DNA of 64,000 bases from Hyphomicrobiales bacterium. Its GTDB lineage: Bacteria; Pseudomonadota; Alphaproteobacteria; Rhizobiales; Rhizobiaceae. The notes below the pieces were generated by a model. It saw nothing but the letters and a program-made list of their open reading frames with translations, was not told the DNA's origin and searched no databases. The stretch covers positions 1 through 64,000 of the forward strand of contig UBNQ01000019.1 of NCBI GenBank assembly GCA_900466875.1, in the 5' to 3' direction. The position numbers and the translations under genes were made by a program. Shown here piece after piece: positions 16,810 through 25,190 of this stretch (the first letter of the stretch is position 1; each line of letters opens with the position of its first letter).

Positions 16810-18810
16810 ATGGCCTGTCTAGACTGCTCCAGCTGCTCGTGCGATCCCGCTGCCACCGAAATGCTCGCGATTGCCGAAGCCCAAAGCATCGATACCGCCT
16901 GGAGCCGCTACGCGGCGCAGCAGCCGCAATGCGGTTTCGGAACCACCGGCCTTTGCTGTCGCATCTGTCTGAAAGGACCGTGCAGGATCGACCCGTTCGG
17001 CAAAGGCCCGCAATTCGGCGTCTGCGGTGCCGACCGTGACACGATCGTCGCCCGCCATATGGTGCGCATGATGGCATCGGGCGCGGCCGCCCATTCCGAG
17101 CACGGTCGTCACATCGCGCTTGCCATGCTGCATTTAAGCAAAGGCCATCTGAAGGACTATTCGATTCGCGATCAGGAAAAGCTGATGGTCGTTGCCAAGC
17201 GACTGGGTGTGAAGACCGACGATCGCGAGCTGATGGCGATTGTCAGAGAGCTTGCCGACATCACCCTCAGTGACTTCCAGAACCAGGATTATGATAAGCC
17301 CTGCAATTGGCTGAGTGCATCGCTTCCGGCACCACGCCTGAAGAAGCTTGGCGAGCTGGAGCTTCTGCCGCACAATATCGATGCTTCCGTCGCCCAGTCC
17401 ATGTCGCGCACGCATCTCGGTTGCGATGCCGATCCGACCAACCTGATCCTTGGCGGCCTGCGCGTGGCGCTTGCCGACCTCGATGGCGAGATGCTGGCAA
17501 CGGAACTATCCGACACGCTGTTCGGCACACCATCGCCGATCAAGACAACATCCAATATGGGGGTCCTGAAAAAAGAGGCAGTTAACATTGCCGTCAACGG
17601 TCACAATCCGCTCCTGTCGGACATCATCTGCGACGTCGCCGCCGACCTCAACGCCGAGGCCAAAGCGGCAGGCGCCAAGGAAGGTATCAACGTCATCGGC
17701 ATCTGCTGCACCGGCAACGAGATCATGGTGCGCCATGGCATTCCGCTCGCCACCAACTACCTTTCTCAGGAATTGCCGATCTTGACCGGGGCGCTGGATG
17801 CCATGGTTCTCGACGTCCAGTGCATCATGCCGTCGCTGCCACGGGTGGCTGAATGCTTCCATACGAAGATCATCACCACCGACAAACATAACAAGATCGC
17901 CGGCGCCATGCATATGGAGTTCGATGATACGAAGGCTTCGGAGAATGCGGCATCGATCCTGCGCGTCGCCATCGAAGCCTTCAGACAGCGTGATCCGAAA
18001 CGGGTGCATATCCCGAACTTCAAGCAGGAAGCCATTGTCGGCTTCAGTCTCGAAGCCATTACGGCGGCGCTTTCCAATATCAATGCCGACGATCCGCTTC
18101 AGCCACTCGTCGACAACATCGTCAACGGCAATATTCAGGGCGTCGTCCTGTTTGCCGGCTGCAACAATACCAAGACGCAGCAGGACAGCGCCTATCTCGA
18201 TATCGCTCTATCGCTTGCGGCTCGCAACGTGCTGGTTCTCGCGACAGGCTGTGCTGCCGGTGCCTATGCCAAGGCGGGCCTGATGACGCAGGACGCCACC
18301 CGCCTTTATGCCGGCGAAGGCTTGAAGAGCGCGCTTACGGCAATCGGCGAGTCTGCCGGAATGAACGGCCCCTTGCCGCTGGTTCTGCATATGGGATCCT
18401 GCGTCGACAACAGCCGCGGCGTCGCACTCGGCACGGCATTGGCCAACAAGCTCGGCGTCGATCTCTCCGACCTGCCGCTTGTCGCCAGCGCCCCAGAAGC
18501 CATGACGGAGAAAGCCGTGGTCATCGGTAGCTGGGCGGTCACGATCGGCCTTCCCACTCACCTTGGCACTGTTCCGCCGATTGTCGGCTCCGATGTCGTG
18601 ACCACGCTTGTTACCGACACGGCCCGGGATCTTCTGGGCGGATATTTCATCGTCGAGACCGATCCGGCCCTCGCAGCTGACAAGCTGTTCGACGCCATCC
18701 AGCAGCGCCGTAGCGGCCTGGGCCTCAAGACCTATAGCGCACCGGCTCCCGTTGCGCGGACGAAACTCGGATCGCGGCAGATGCCGCTTCTGCCGGAGCA
18801 GGTGTCATGA
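16810..18810 (+). CDS. cooS: CooS, anaerobic Ni-Fe carbon monoxide dehydrogenase
   Basis: Catalyses CO + H2O -> CO2 + 2 H+ + 2 e-. All expected residues of the 666-residue protein fall at the numbers known for R. rubrum CooS. The D-cluster has Cys41 and Cys49, and the B-cluster Cys50/53/58/72. The [Ni-4Fe-5S] C-cluster has His265, Cys300 (GICCTGNE), Cys338 (VQCIMP), Cys451 (FAGCNNTK), Cys481 (ATGCAAG) and Cys531 (MGSCVDNS). The acid-base residues His95 and Lys568 are also present. An N-terminal CLDCSSCSC stretch adds further cysteines. The ribosome-binding site is GAGGAGG. The gene overlaps cooC by 4 bp. The enzyme is oxygen-sensitive by family knowledge, implying anaerobic or microaerobic use. 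Confidence 0.97.
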   Translation: MACLDCSSCSCDPAATEMLAIAEAQSIDTAWSRYAAQQPQCGFGTTGLCCRICLKGPCRIDPFGKGPQFGVCGADRDTIVARHMVRMMASGAAAHSEHGRHIALAMLHLSKGHLKDYSIRDQEKLMVVAKRLGVKTDDRELMAIVRELADITLSDFQNQDYDKPCNWLSASLPAPRLKKLGELELLPHNIDASVAQSMSRTHLGCDADPTNLILGGLRVALADLDGEMLATELSDTLFGTPSPIKTTSNMGVLKKEAVNIAVNGHNPLLSDIICDVAADLNAEAKAAGAKEGINVIGICCTGNEIMVRHGIPLATNYLSQELPILTGALDAMVLDVQCIMPSLPRVAECFHTKIITTDKHNKIAGAMHMEFDDTKASENAASILRVAIEAFRQRDPKRVHIPNFKQEAIVGFSLEAITAALSNINADDPLQPLVDNIVNGNIQGVVLFAGCNNTKTQQDSAYLDIALSLAARNVLVLATGCAAGAYAKAGLMTQDATRLYAGEGLKSALTAIGESAGMNGPLPLVLHMGSCVDNSRGVALGTALANKLGVDLSDLPLVASAPEAMTEKAVVIGSWAVTIGLPTHLGTVPPIVGSDVVTTLVTDTARDLLGGYFIVETDPALAADKLFDAIQQRRSGLGLKTYSAPAPVARTKLGSRQMPLLPEQVS

Positions 18811-19604
18811 AGATCGCCGTAACGGGCAAGGGCGGTGTCGGCAAATCCACGATCGTGGGTTTGCTGGCCCGCGCACTTGCTGACGATGGCTGGAAGGTGC
18901 TCGCCATCGATGCCGATCCCGACGCCAATCTGGCATCGGCGATCGGTGTGCCGTCTGACACGCTCGCGGATCTGAAGCCGATTTCGAAAATGGTCGATCT
19001 GGCCCGCGAGCGAACCGGAGCCACGGACGGACCCGGCTCGCATTTCATCCTCAATCCGAAAGTCGATGATATACCCGATGGCTTCAGCGTTGAACATGCC
19101 GGCGTGAAGATGCTGTTGATGGGAACCGTCAACCATGCAGGAACCGGTTGCGTCTGCCCTGAACATGCCCTCGTCCGTACTCTGCTACGCCATATCCTGA
19201 CCCGCAGGAAGGAATGCGTGCTGATCGACATGGAAGCCGGCATCGAGCATTTCGGTCGCGGAACGGTCGAGGCGGTGGACCTGCTGATCATCGTCGTCGA
19301 ACCTGGCGCCCGCAGCTTCCAGACCGCGAGACAGATCGAACTGTTCGCCGGCGAACTCGGGATCAAACAGGTCTGCTATGTGGCCAACAAGATCGCATCT
19401 GATGGGGACCATGCCTTCATCGCAGCCCGTGCAGGCGAATGCGATCTGCTCGCGAAAATGTCCTTCGACGTCTCGGTCCAGACGGCCGATCAGGCTGGCC
19501 TTTCCTTCTACGACAGCGGCCCGGTAGGTCGGGAGCGGGCAAAGTCCCTGATGCAGGCACTGCTTGAACGCCTGTCTGCGAAAGGAGATCTGCAATGTGC
19601 CTAG
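18807..19604 (+). CDS. cooC: CooC, nickel-insertion ATPase for CODH
   Basis: This 265-residue MinD/SIMIBI-class ATPase inserts nickel into the CooS C-cluster. The deviant Walker A motif KGGVGKST is at residues 8-15 (signature lysine at 8). The metal-binding CxC motif (GTGCVCPEHALVR) at Cys115 and Cys117 forms the dimeric nickel/zinc site in CooC proteins. It overlaps cooS by 4 bp and cooT by 10 bp, so it is made in step with its target. Confidence 0.95.
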   Translation: MKIAVTGKGGVGKSTIVGLLARALADDGWKVLAIDADPDANLASAIGVPSDTLADLKPISKMVDLARERTGATDGPGSHFILNPKVDDIPDGFSVEHAGVKMLLMGTVNHAGTGCVCPEHALVRTLLRHILTRRKECVLIDMEAGIEHFGRGTVEAVDLLIIVVEPGARSFQTARQIELFAGELGIKQVCYVANKIASDGDHAFIAARAGECDLLAKMSFDVSVQTADQAGLSFYDSGPVGRERAKSLMQALLERLSAKGDLQCA

Positions 19605-19798
19605 CAACCGTAACCATCAATCGCGCTCCGTCGCCACCAGTGGCGATCGACGACGTCACGATCGTCAGTCTGGCTGACGGATACGTGCAAGTCTCCACTC
19701 TGTTTGGTGAGGAGCACCGCTTCACCGGCGTTTCCATCCGGCACATCGACACGCGCAAAGGCGTGACCATTCTGTTTGAGGAGGATCATTCTCTATGA
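19595..19798 (+). CDS. cooT: CooT, small nickel-binding protein
   Basis: A 67-residue protein starting MCLATVTI, the hallmark of the CooT family, in which Cys2 contributes to a nickel site at the dimer interface. In R. rubrum cooT lies between cooC and cooJ, exactly as here. The N-terminus resembles HypC (MCLAI...), but the rest (DGYVQVSTLFGEEHRFTGVSI) is CooT-like. Start and stop overlap cooC and cooJ. Confidence 0.88.
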   Translation: MCLATVTINRAPSPPVAIDDVTIVSLADGYVQVSTLFGEEHRFTGVSIRHIDTRKGVTILFEEDHSL

Positions 19799-20037
19799 CA
19801 CCGGAACATCAGGTAAAAATTCGACTTCGCACCTACGTAGCCCACTTTACCGACCATGTGGAAGACCATCTTGCCGAGATCAGTGCGCTCAAGCCCTCGC
19901 TCGCAGATGATGCTCAACTGACCCAACTTCTCGAACAGGCTATCGCGGATATGCAGACCGCACGCCAATCACTGCGGGCGGTTCTCGGTTCGCTTGAGGC
20001 TCCTCCAGCCACAGGTCACGGACACCATGCCCACTGA
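19795..20037 (+). CDS. cooJ: CooJ-like nickel chaperone with short histidine tail
   Basis: An 80-residue protein immediately after cooT, the position of cooJ in R. rubrum. The N-terminal part has spaced histidines (VAHFTDHVEDHLAEI) and two helical stretches. The C-terminus is GHGHHAH, only a few histidines, whereas R. rubrum CooJ has a long His-rich tail. It is therefore probably a CooJ homologue with reduced nickel storage capacity. The assignment rests on position, size, helical character and terminal histidines. A 4-bp overlap with cooT suggests coupling. Confidence 0.7.
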   Translation: MTPEHQVKIRLRTYVAHFTDHVEDHLAEISALKPSLADDAQLTQLLEQAIADMQTARQSLRAVLGSLEAPPATGHGHHAH

Positions 20038-20125
20038 TTTTCATCAAGGCGCAGGATGCGCCGAAGGCTACGCTTGTGCCGCAGGATTTCTTGCCGGCTG
20101 CTGAAGCCGGCGTTCGGGAGGCAAT

Positions 20126-20791
20126 ATGACGGCACGATTCAGCATAGCCCATGTTCTGACCGGCCCGGCCGGTGAAGGCTTTTTCAACGGGTTTCAGGCG
20201 CGGTCTCACAGCAAGGGGAGCATGATCTGTTTCGGCGAGAATGACGAGAACGGCATCTTCGTCGTGATGAACGGCAGGCTGCGTGTCTACATGGTTGGCG
20301 AGGACCGGGAGATCACCCTGTTCTATCTGGTCTCCGGTGACATCTTCTGTCGCCATTCGGGCTGTCTGATCGAGGCGGTCGAACAGAGCGAGCTGCGCGT
20401 TACCGACATGAGGACATTCGCAGCCAAGATGGAAAAGACCCCTGCCCTGTCGCATGGCCTCATCTCCATCCTTGGCCGCGCGATCATCTCCTGCATGAGA
20501 AACATCGAAGAACTGATGTTTCTCGATATCAAGCAGCGCGTCGCCTGGTTCTTCCTGGATCATGCGACGGCAGAAAACGAAAAAGCGAATTTCGGCGTCA
20601 GGCTTTCGATCGACCTCACGGTCGAAGAAATCGCCAACCTGATCGGATCGTCGCGACAGGCGACATCGACGGCGATGAACAGCCTGATCAAGGACGGCCA
20701 TCTCGAGCGCCATGGCCGCACGGATTACACCATACCGGACAAGGGTCGCCTGAAAGCGGCTGCGGCGACGGGCAGACTATCGGCACGGTGA
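20126..20791 (+). CDS. cooA: CooA, haem-based CO-sensing transcription activator
   Basis: A 221-residue CRP/FNR-superfamily protein that is clearly CooA. The sensor domain has the redox-switching haem ligands Cys75 and His77 in GDIFCRHSGC at the same positions as R. rubrum CooA. The DNA-binding domain carries VEEIANLIGSSRQATST. CO binding to the ferrous haem would activate the coo promoters at 8243 and 15751. One difference stands out: R. rubrum CooA begins Met-Pro-Pro and uses the Pro2 amine as second haem ligand, while this protein begins Met-Thr-Ala. A GGGAGG ribosome-binding site precedes the ATG, so the start is secure. An 88-bp gap with a short GC hairpin (about 20091-20109) separates it from cooJ. 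Confidence 0.95.
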   Translation: MTARFSIAHVLTGPAGEGFFNGFQARSHSKGSMICFGENDENGIFVVMNGRLRVYMVGEDREITLFYLVSGDIFCRHSGCLIEAVEQSELRVTDMRTFAAKMEKTPALSHGLISILGRAIISCMRNIEELMFLDIKQRVAWFFLDHATAENEKANFGVRLSIDLTVEEIANLIGSSRQATSTAMNSLIKDGHLERHGRTDYTIPDKGRLKAAAATGRLSAR

Positions 20792-20810
20792 TCTTGCCGG
20801 AGGCCGCGAT

Positions 20811-21434
20811 GTGAAACAACATTTACGAAGAAAGACGACGACCATGTACGCAAAAATGACAAAGACAGCCGCTCTGGGGCTTGTCGCACTTTTGGCACCG
20901 ACACTTGCATTCGCCCATCCCGGCCTGCATCCCGGCGCAGGTCTCATCGAGGGCTTTGCCCACCCCATGTCTGGCCTCGACCATATCCTGGCGATGGTGG
21001 CCGTCGGCCTTCTCGCCTTCCAGATGGGCGGTCGCGCTCTCTGGCTGCTGCCGGCAACATTCGTCCTCGTGATGGCAGGCGGCGGTGCGCTCGGCGCTAC
21101 CGGCATTGAAATACCCGCGGTCGAGATCGGAATTGCCCTGTCGGTTCTCGTGCTGGGTGCGATCGTGGCCTGCGATATCAAGATGCCGGTCGCTCTTGCC
21201 ACGGGAATGGTCGGCCTCTTCGCCATCCTGCACGGCCACGCCCATGGTTCTGAAATGGCGCAGGGCGTGAACGGCTTCATCTATGCGGCCGGCTTCATGA
21301 CCGCAACGGTCGTGCTGCATCTCGTCGGCATCGGCTCCGGCCTGCTCGTTACCCGGATCGGCCCGGTCGCTGTCCGCACGGCGGGCGGTATCGCAGTTGT
21401 TGCCGGCATCGGCATGCTGAGCGGTCTGGTTTGA
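20811..21434 (+). CDS. hupE: HupE/UreJ-family nickel permease
   Basis: A 207-residue membrane protein, probably a nickel importer supplying the hydrogenase and CODH. It has an N-terminal signal-like helix ending at AFA-HPG, the family signature HPMSGLDHILAMVAVG, histidines near HGHAHG and about six transmembrane segments. A GTG at 20811 with GGAGG seven bases upstream is the best start; internal ATGs at 20844 and 20856 are alternatives with poorer spacing. It lies 19 bp after cooA and just before hypB, so nickel uptake, insertion and regulation are packed together. Confidence 0.88.
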   Translation: MKQHLRRKTTTMYAKMTKTAALGLVALLAPTLAFAHPGLHPGAGLIEGFAHPMSGLDHILAMVAVGLLAFQMGGRALWLLPATFVLVMAGGGALGATGIEIPAVEIGIALSVLVLGAIVACDIKMPVALATGMVGLFAILHGHAHGSEMAQGVNGFIYAAGFMTATVVLHLVGIGSGLLVTRIGPVAVRTAGGIAVVAGIGMLSGLV

Positions 21435-21496
21435 CAATGATCCGGCAGCGCCCGTGACGACCGGGCCTGCCTACCTTATGAAAGGGATTTGCGACG

Positions 21497-22393
21497 ATGT
21501 GTTCCATTTGTGGCTGCGGTGAGGCTCGTGTCGAAGGACATCCTTCGCACCGCCATCCCCCTATGAACGATGCCGAGCATGCTGCGCTGCATGCCGCGGG
21601 CATAGCGCACAGCCATGCACATGAGAACGGGCATGGGCACGATGGCCACCACCATCATGCCCATGACGACATGCAGTACGGCAACGGTGTTGCCGGTGTG
21701 TCCGTAGCCGGGTTGGATCAGCATCAGGTTATCCGGCTGGAGAAGGCGGTTCTGTCGCATAATGACGGTCTGGCACGGCAAAACCGCGAGGTATTTTCCC
21801 GTGCCGGTATTCTTGCTCTGAACCTCCTGTCGAGCCCCGGTTCCGGCAAAACTACATTGCTCTGCGAGACAATAAAAACGATTGCCGACACGTTACCGGC
21901 AGTCGTCATCGAAGGCGACCAGCAGACGAGTTTCGATGCGGACCGTATTCGCGCCACCGGTGCACCGGCAATCCAGATCAATACCGGCAAGGGCTGCCAT
22001 CTCGATGCGGCGATGGTTGCCGACGCATATCAACGACTGTCTCCTGCACCGGGGACGATCCTGTTTATCGAGAATGTCGGAAACCTTGTCTGTCCGGCAG
22101 CCTTCGATCTGGGAGAAGCCGCCAAGGTGGTCATCCTTTCGGTGACGGAGGGCGAGGACAAACCGCTCAAATACCCGGATATGTTTGCTGCCGCCGATCT
22201 GCTGATCATCAACAAGATCGACCTTGCGCCCTATGTCAGCTTCAATGTCGAAAGCTGCCTGGAGATGGCACGCCGGATCAACCCCGACCTTGCCGTCCTG
22301 CAGCTTTCCGCCACGACTGGTGAAGGCTTTGATGCATGGCTGCAATGGATCACCGAGAAACAACAGGCGGTAAATTCGCGCCTTGGTTCGTGA
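21497..22393 (+). CDS. hypB: HypB GTPase, nickel insertion
   Basis: This 298-residue GTPase hands nickel to the hydrogenase large subunit with HypA. The N-terminal CSICGCG (Cys2, Cys5, Cys7) is the high-affinity nickel motif. A histidine-rich stretch (residues 15-56, including DGHHHHAHDD) may store nickel. The GTPase domain has the Walker A motif SSPGSGKTT, conserved EGDQQTSFDADRI and NKIDL. The long His tract is typical of rhizobial HypB proteins and compensates for the short tail of the CooJ-like protein, by inference. Confidence 0.95.
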   Translation: MCSICGCGEARVEGHPSHRHPPMNDAEHAALHAAGIAHSHAHENGHGHDGHHHHAHDDMQYGNGVAGVSVAGLDQHQVIRLEKAVLSHNDGLARQNREVFSRAGILALNLLSSPGSGKTTLLCETIKTIADTLPAVVIEGDQQTSFDADRIRATGAPAIQINTGKGCHLDAAMVADAYQRLSPAPGTILFIENVGNLVCPAAFDLGEAAKVVILSVTEGEDKPLKYPDMFAAADLLIINKIDLAPYVSFNVESCLEMARRINPDLAVLQLSATTGEGFDAWLQWITEKQQAVNSRLGS

Positions 22394-22412
22394 TCGGAAA
22401 GGACAAGTCGTC

Positions 22413-22661
22413 ATGTGTCTTGCGATACCAGCGGAGGTGACTGAGCTTCTGCCCGGCTCCATGGGGCGTGTCCGGATCGACGGCATCTTCAAGATGGTTA
22501 GCCTGGCACTGGTAGATGGTGTCGAGGTCGGAGACTACGTTCTCCTGCATGTCGGATTTGCCCTGAGCCGCATTGACCCTCAGGAGGCGGCAGAAACACT
22601 GGCGCTGTTGAGGGAGATGGGCGAACTCGCGGAGCTCGAACCAGCGGAGCTTCCCGGATGA
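22413..22661 (+). CDS. hypC: HypC chaperone
   Basis: An 82-residue hydrogenase chaperone starting MCLAIPAEV, in which Cys2 binds the Fe(CN)2CO precursor with HypD. The ATG at 22413 was chosen because it gives the invariant MCLAIP start and has GGAAAGGAC upstream; the frame is open for ten more codons toward hypB. It overlaps hypD by 4 bp. The family and size (usually 75-95 residues) fit. Confidence 0.93.
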   Translation: MCLAIPAEVTELLPGSMGRVRIDGIFKMVSLALVDGVEVGDYVLLHVGFALSRIDPQEAAETLALLREMGELAELEPAELPG

Positions 22662-23785
22662 AATTCGCCTCGGAGTTTCGCGACGGAGGCTTGGCACGCC
22701 GGATCGCGACGGCCATCGCCGTCGAATGCCAACCCGGCCGCAGCTACAGTTTCATGGAGTTCTGCGGCGGACATACCCACACCATTGCCCGATACGGACT
22801 TGAAGCGATGCTGCCGGCCGCAATCCGCCTTGTGCATGGACCGGGCTGCCCTGTCTGCGTTCTCCCGGTTGGCCGCATCGACAGCGGTATAGAGCTTGCC
22901 CGCGATCACGGTGTCATTCTTTGCACCTATGGCGATATGATGCGCGTTCCCGGTTCGCATCGTCTGAGCCTGCTCAAGGCCAAGGCTGCCGGCGGCGACA
23001 TCCGTATGGTCTGGTCGACGCTCGATGCACTTAAGATCGCACGCGACAATCACGATCGTGAAGTCGTCTTCTTCGCGATAGGCTTCGAGACGACTACCCC
23101 TCCCACCGCCATGGCATTGAAAATGGCAAAGGCGGAAGGTCTCACGAACTTCAGCATATTCTGCAATCATGTGCTCACACCATCGGCGATGCGGGCGGTG
23201 CTTCAGGGCGGTAGTCTGCCGCTTGAAGGTGTGATCGGCCCGGGACATGTCTCGGCTGTGATCGGCATCGATCCGTACCGGGAATTCTCCGATCGCGGCA
23301 TGCCGGTCGTTGTTGCCGGCTTCGAGCCACTCGATCTGTTGCAGGCCATATTAATGCTGGTGCGGCAGGTAAACGAGGATCGGCCTAGCGTCGAAAACGC
23401 CTATGTGCGAGCGCTGCCGGCCACAGGAAACGAGAGAGCGCAACAAGCTATTGCCGAGACGATGAAGATGCGCGACAGCTTCGAATGGCGCGGGCTCGGT
23501 ACATTGCCCGACAGTGCGCTCAGACTTGCCGATGACTATGCAGAGTTCGATGCCGAGGCGCGTTTTTCTCTTCCCTATCGAACCATCCCCGACCCGAAAT
23601 CCTGTGCCTGCGCCGAGGTCGTGCGCGGCATAAAGCGACCACAGGAATGCCCGCTATTCGGCCGCAGCTGCACGCCCGACAATCCGATTGGGTCCTGCAT
23701 GGTGTCGAGCGAAGGCGGGTGTGCAGCCCATTGGCTTTATGGCCGCCACCAGATGACGAATGACGGCAGAAAGAACGTTGTATGA
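22658..23785 (+). CDS. hypD: HypD, Fe-CN/CO ligand assembly protein
   Basis: A 375-residue iron-sulfur protein that builds the Fe(CN)2CO unit together with HypC and HypE. Recognisable motifs are EFCGGHTHT near residue 36, GPGCPVCVLP near residue 65, GFETTTPP near residue 145, and the C-terminal [4Fe-4S] cysteines in CACAEV, ECPLFGRSC and GGCAAHW. It overlaps hypC and hypE by 4 bp each, so the last three genes of the block form one coupled unit. Confidence 0.95.
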   Translation: MKFASEFRDGGLARRIATAIAVECQPGRSYSFMEFCGGHTHTIARYGLEAMLPAAIRLVHGPGCPVCVLPVGRIDSGIELARDHGVILCTYGDMMRVPGSHRLSLLKAKAAGGDIRMVWSTLDALKIARDNHDREVVFFAIGFETTTPPTAMALKMAKAEGLTNFSIFCNHVLTPSAMRAVLQGGSLPLEGVIGPGHVSAVIGIDPYREFSDRGMPVVVAGFEPLDLLQAILMLVRQVNEDRPSVENAYVRALPATGNERAQQAIAETMKMRDSFEWRGLGTLPDSALRLADDYAEFDAEARFSLPYRTIPDPKSCACAEVVRGIKRPQECPLFGRSCTPDNPIGSCMVSSEGGCAAHWLYGRHQMTNDGRKNVV

Positions 23786-24843
23786 ACGCGAATGCTCACC
23801 GAAACCGCCATCTGTTTCCGCGGCCACTGGACATGGTCGACGGGCGGGTTGATCTCACGCATGGTGGCGGCGGTCGAGCCATGGCGCAGCTCATATCCGA
23901 GCTGTTTGCCGGCGCATTCGACAATCCCTATCTCGCCCAGGGCAATGACATGGCGGTAATGCCACCGACCGGGGGACGGCTGGTCATGTCGACGGATGGG
24001 TATGTCGTATCGCCGATCTTCTTTCCCGGCGGCGATATCGGCTCGCTGGCGGTGCATGGCACGGTCAACGACGTCGCCATGAGCGGCGCACGACCTCTCT
24101 ATCTGTCGGCAAGCTTCATTCTTGAGGAAGGCCTTCCATTGGCGGATCTGAAGCAGATCGTCGAAAGCATGGCGACGGCAGCGAAACAAGCGGACGTCCT
24201 GATCGTTACCGGCGATACCAAGGTAGTAGAGCGTGGCAAGGCAGACGGCATCTTCATCGTCACCACCGGTGTCGGCTCGTTGCAGGACGAGTTGCATATC
24301 GCGGGCGACCGGATCAGGCCCGGCGATGCGATCATCCTTTCGGGTACGATCGGCGACCACGGTATCGCCCTCCTGTCGAAACGCGAAAATCTGGAGTTCG
24401 AGACCACCATTGAAAGCGACAGTGCGCCGCTCCACGGACTGATCAGGGCGATGATCGAAGCCGACCCCGACATCCATTGTCTGCGTGACCCGACCCGCGG
24501 TGGTCTTGCCGCCACACTCAACGAACTGGCGCATCAATCAGGCCTCGGCATGATCGTCGATGAGGATGCCGTACCGATCAAGCCGGCGGTGCGCGGCGCC
24601 TGCGAATTGCTCGGCATCGACCCAATCGGCGTGGCAAACGAAGGAAAGCTGATCGCATTTTGCTCCCCCGATAAGGCTGAGGCACTGGTCGCTGTGATGC
24701 GCCGTCAGCCGTTTGGCGAGAATGCCGTGATCATTGGGCATGCACAGCCGGACCCTCGACGGCTCGTCTGGCTTAAAACATCATTTGGCGGTGAGCGGGT
24801 GATCGAATGGTTCAACGGCGAACAGCTTCCAAGGATCTGCTGA
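23782..24843 (+). CDS. hypE: HypE, cyanide-forming carbamoyl dehydratase
   Basis: This 353-residue PurM/AIR-synthase-like protein dehydrates the carbamoyl group delivered by HypF. It ends exactly in PRIC, so the C-terminal cysteine that carries the thiocyanate is intact. The glycine-rich DLTHGGGGRAM near residue 28 and TGDTKVVERGKADG near residue 140 are family motifs. It is the last gene of the coo-hyp block. No terminator is obvious, and the IS110 remnant begins 19 bp beyond the stop codon. Confidence 0.95.
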   Translation: MNANAHRNRHLFPRPLDMVDGRVDLTHGGGGRAMAQLISELFAGAFDNPYLAQGNDMAVMPPTGGRLVMSTDGYVVSPIFFPGGDIGSLAVHGTVNDVAMSGARPLYLSASFILEEGLPLADLKQIVESMATAAKQADVLIVTGDTKVVERGKADGIFIVTTGVGSLQDELHIAGDRIRPGDAIILSGTIGDHGIALLSKRENLEFETTIESDSAPLHGLIRAMIEADPDIHCLRDPTRGGLAATLNELAHQSGLGMIVDEDAVPIKPAVRGACELLGIDPIGVANEGKLIAFCSPDKAEALVAVMRRQPFGENAVIIGHAQPDPRRLVWLKTSFGGERVIEWFNGEQLPRIC

Positions 24844-24861
24844 CTAAAGTATCCGTTTTGA

Positions 24862-25190
24862 TCAAGCTGTTTTTGGTGTCCATTTTTGCTGTTTGCGCAG
24901 GAGAGCGTTTGCGAGGACAACGAGCTCTCGCATGATTGCTATGACCGCGACTTTGGGTGGTTTCTCGGTTTTTCGGAAGGCGTTGTATCCGGCCTTGAGG
25001 TCCGGGTTGAAGCGGATGGCGACCAGGGCCGGCATGTAGAGCGTCTGGCGTACGATGGCCCGACCGCCGAGGATGAGGCGCGTCCGGACTGCCTATCGCT
25101 TGGAGCAAGACCCGAGAGCTTGCCAACGGCCTTTGCATCCAGCTCACCCAGTTCCGGCATCTCGATGAGATGGCAAAGGCGGTGATCTTA
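24862..25190 (-). pseudogene. IS110-family transposase, C-terminal remnant
   Basis: Minus-strand translation gives LGGRAIVRQTLYMPALVAI followed by RFNPDLKAGYNAFRKTEK and KVAVIAIMRELVVLANALL, ending at a TGA at 24862-24864. This is the conserved C-terminus of IS110-type transposases. The preceding MPELGELDAKAVGKLSGLAP (25101-25160) is the matching upstream part but in another frame, so there is a frameshift near 25090. The N-terminal catalytic DEDD half is absent, so the element is dead. It marks the right edge of the coo block. Confidence 0.75.

Noticed and set aside
16810-18810. Aerobic Mo-type CO dehydrogenase (coxMSL)
   Set aside because: The protein shows Ni-Fe-S cluster ligands and no molybdenum-cofactor or FAD domains.
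24886-25185. 99-codon plus-strand frame after hypE
   Set aside because: It lies on the antisense strand of the IS110 transposase remnant and has no family resemblance.
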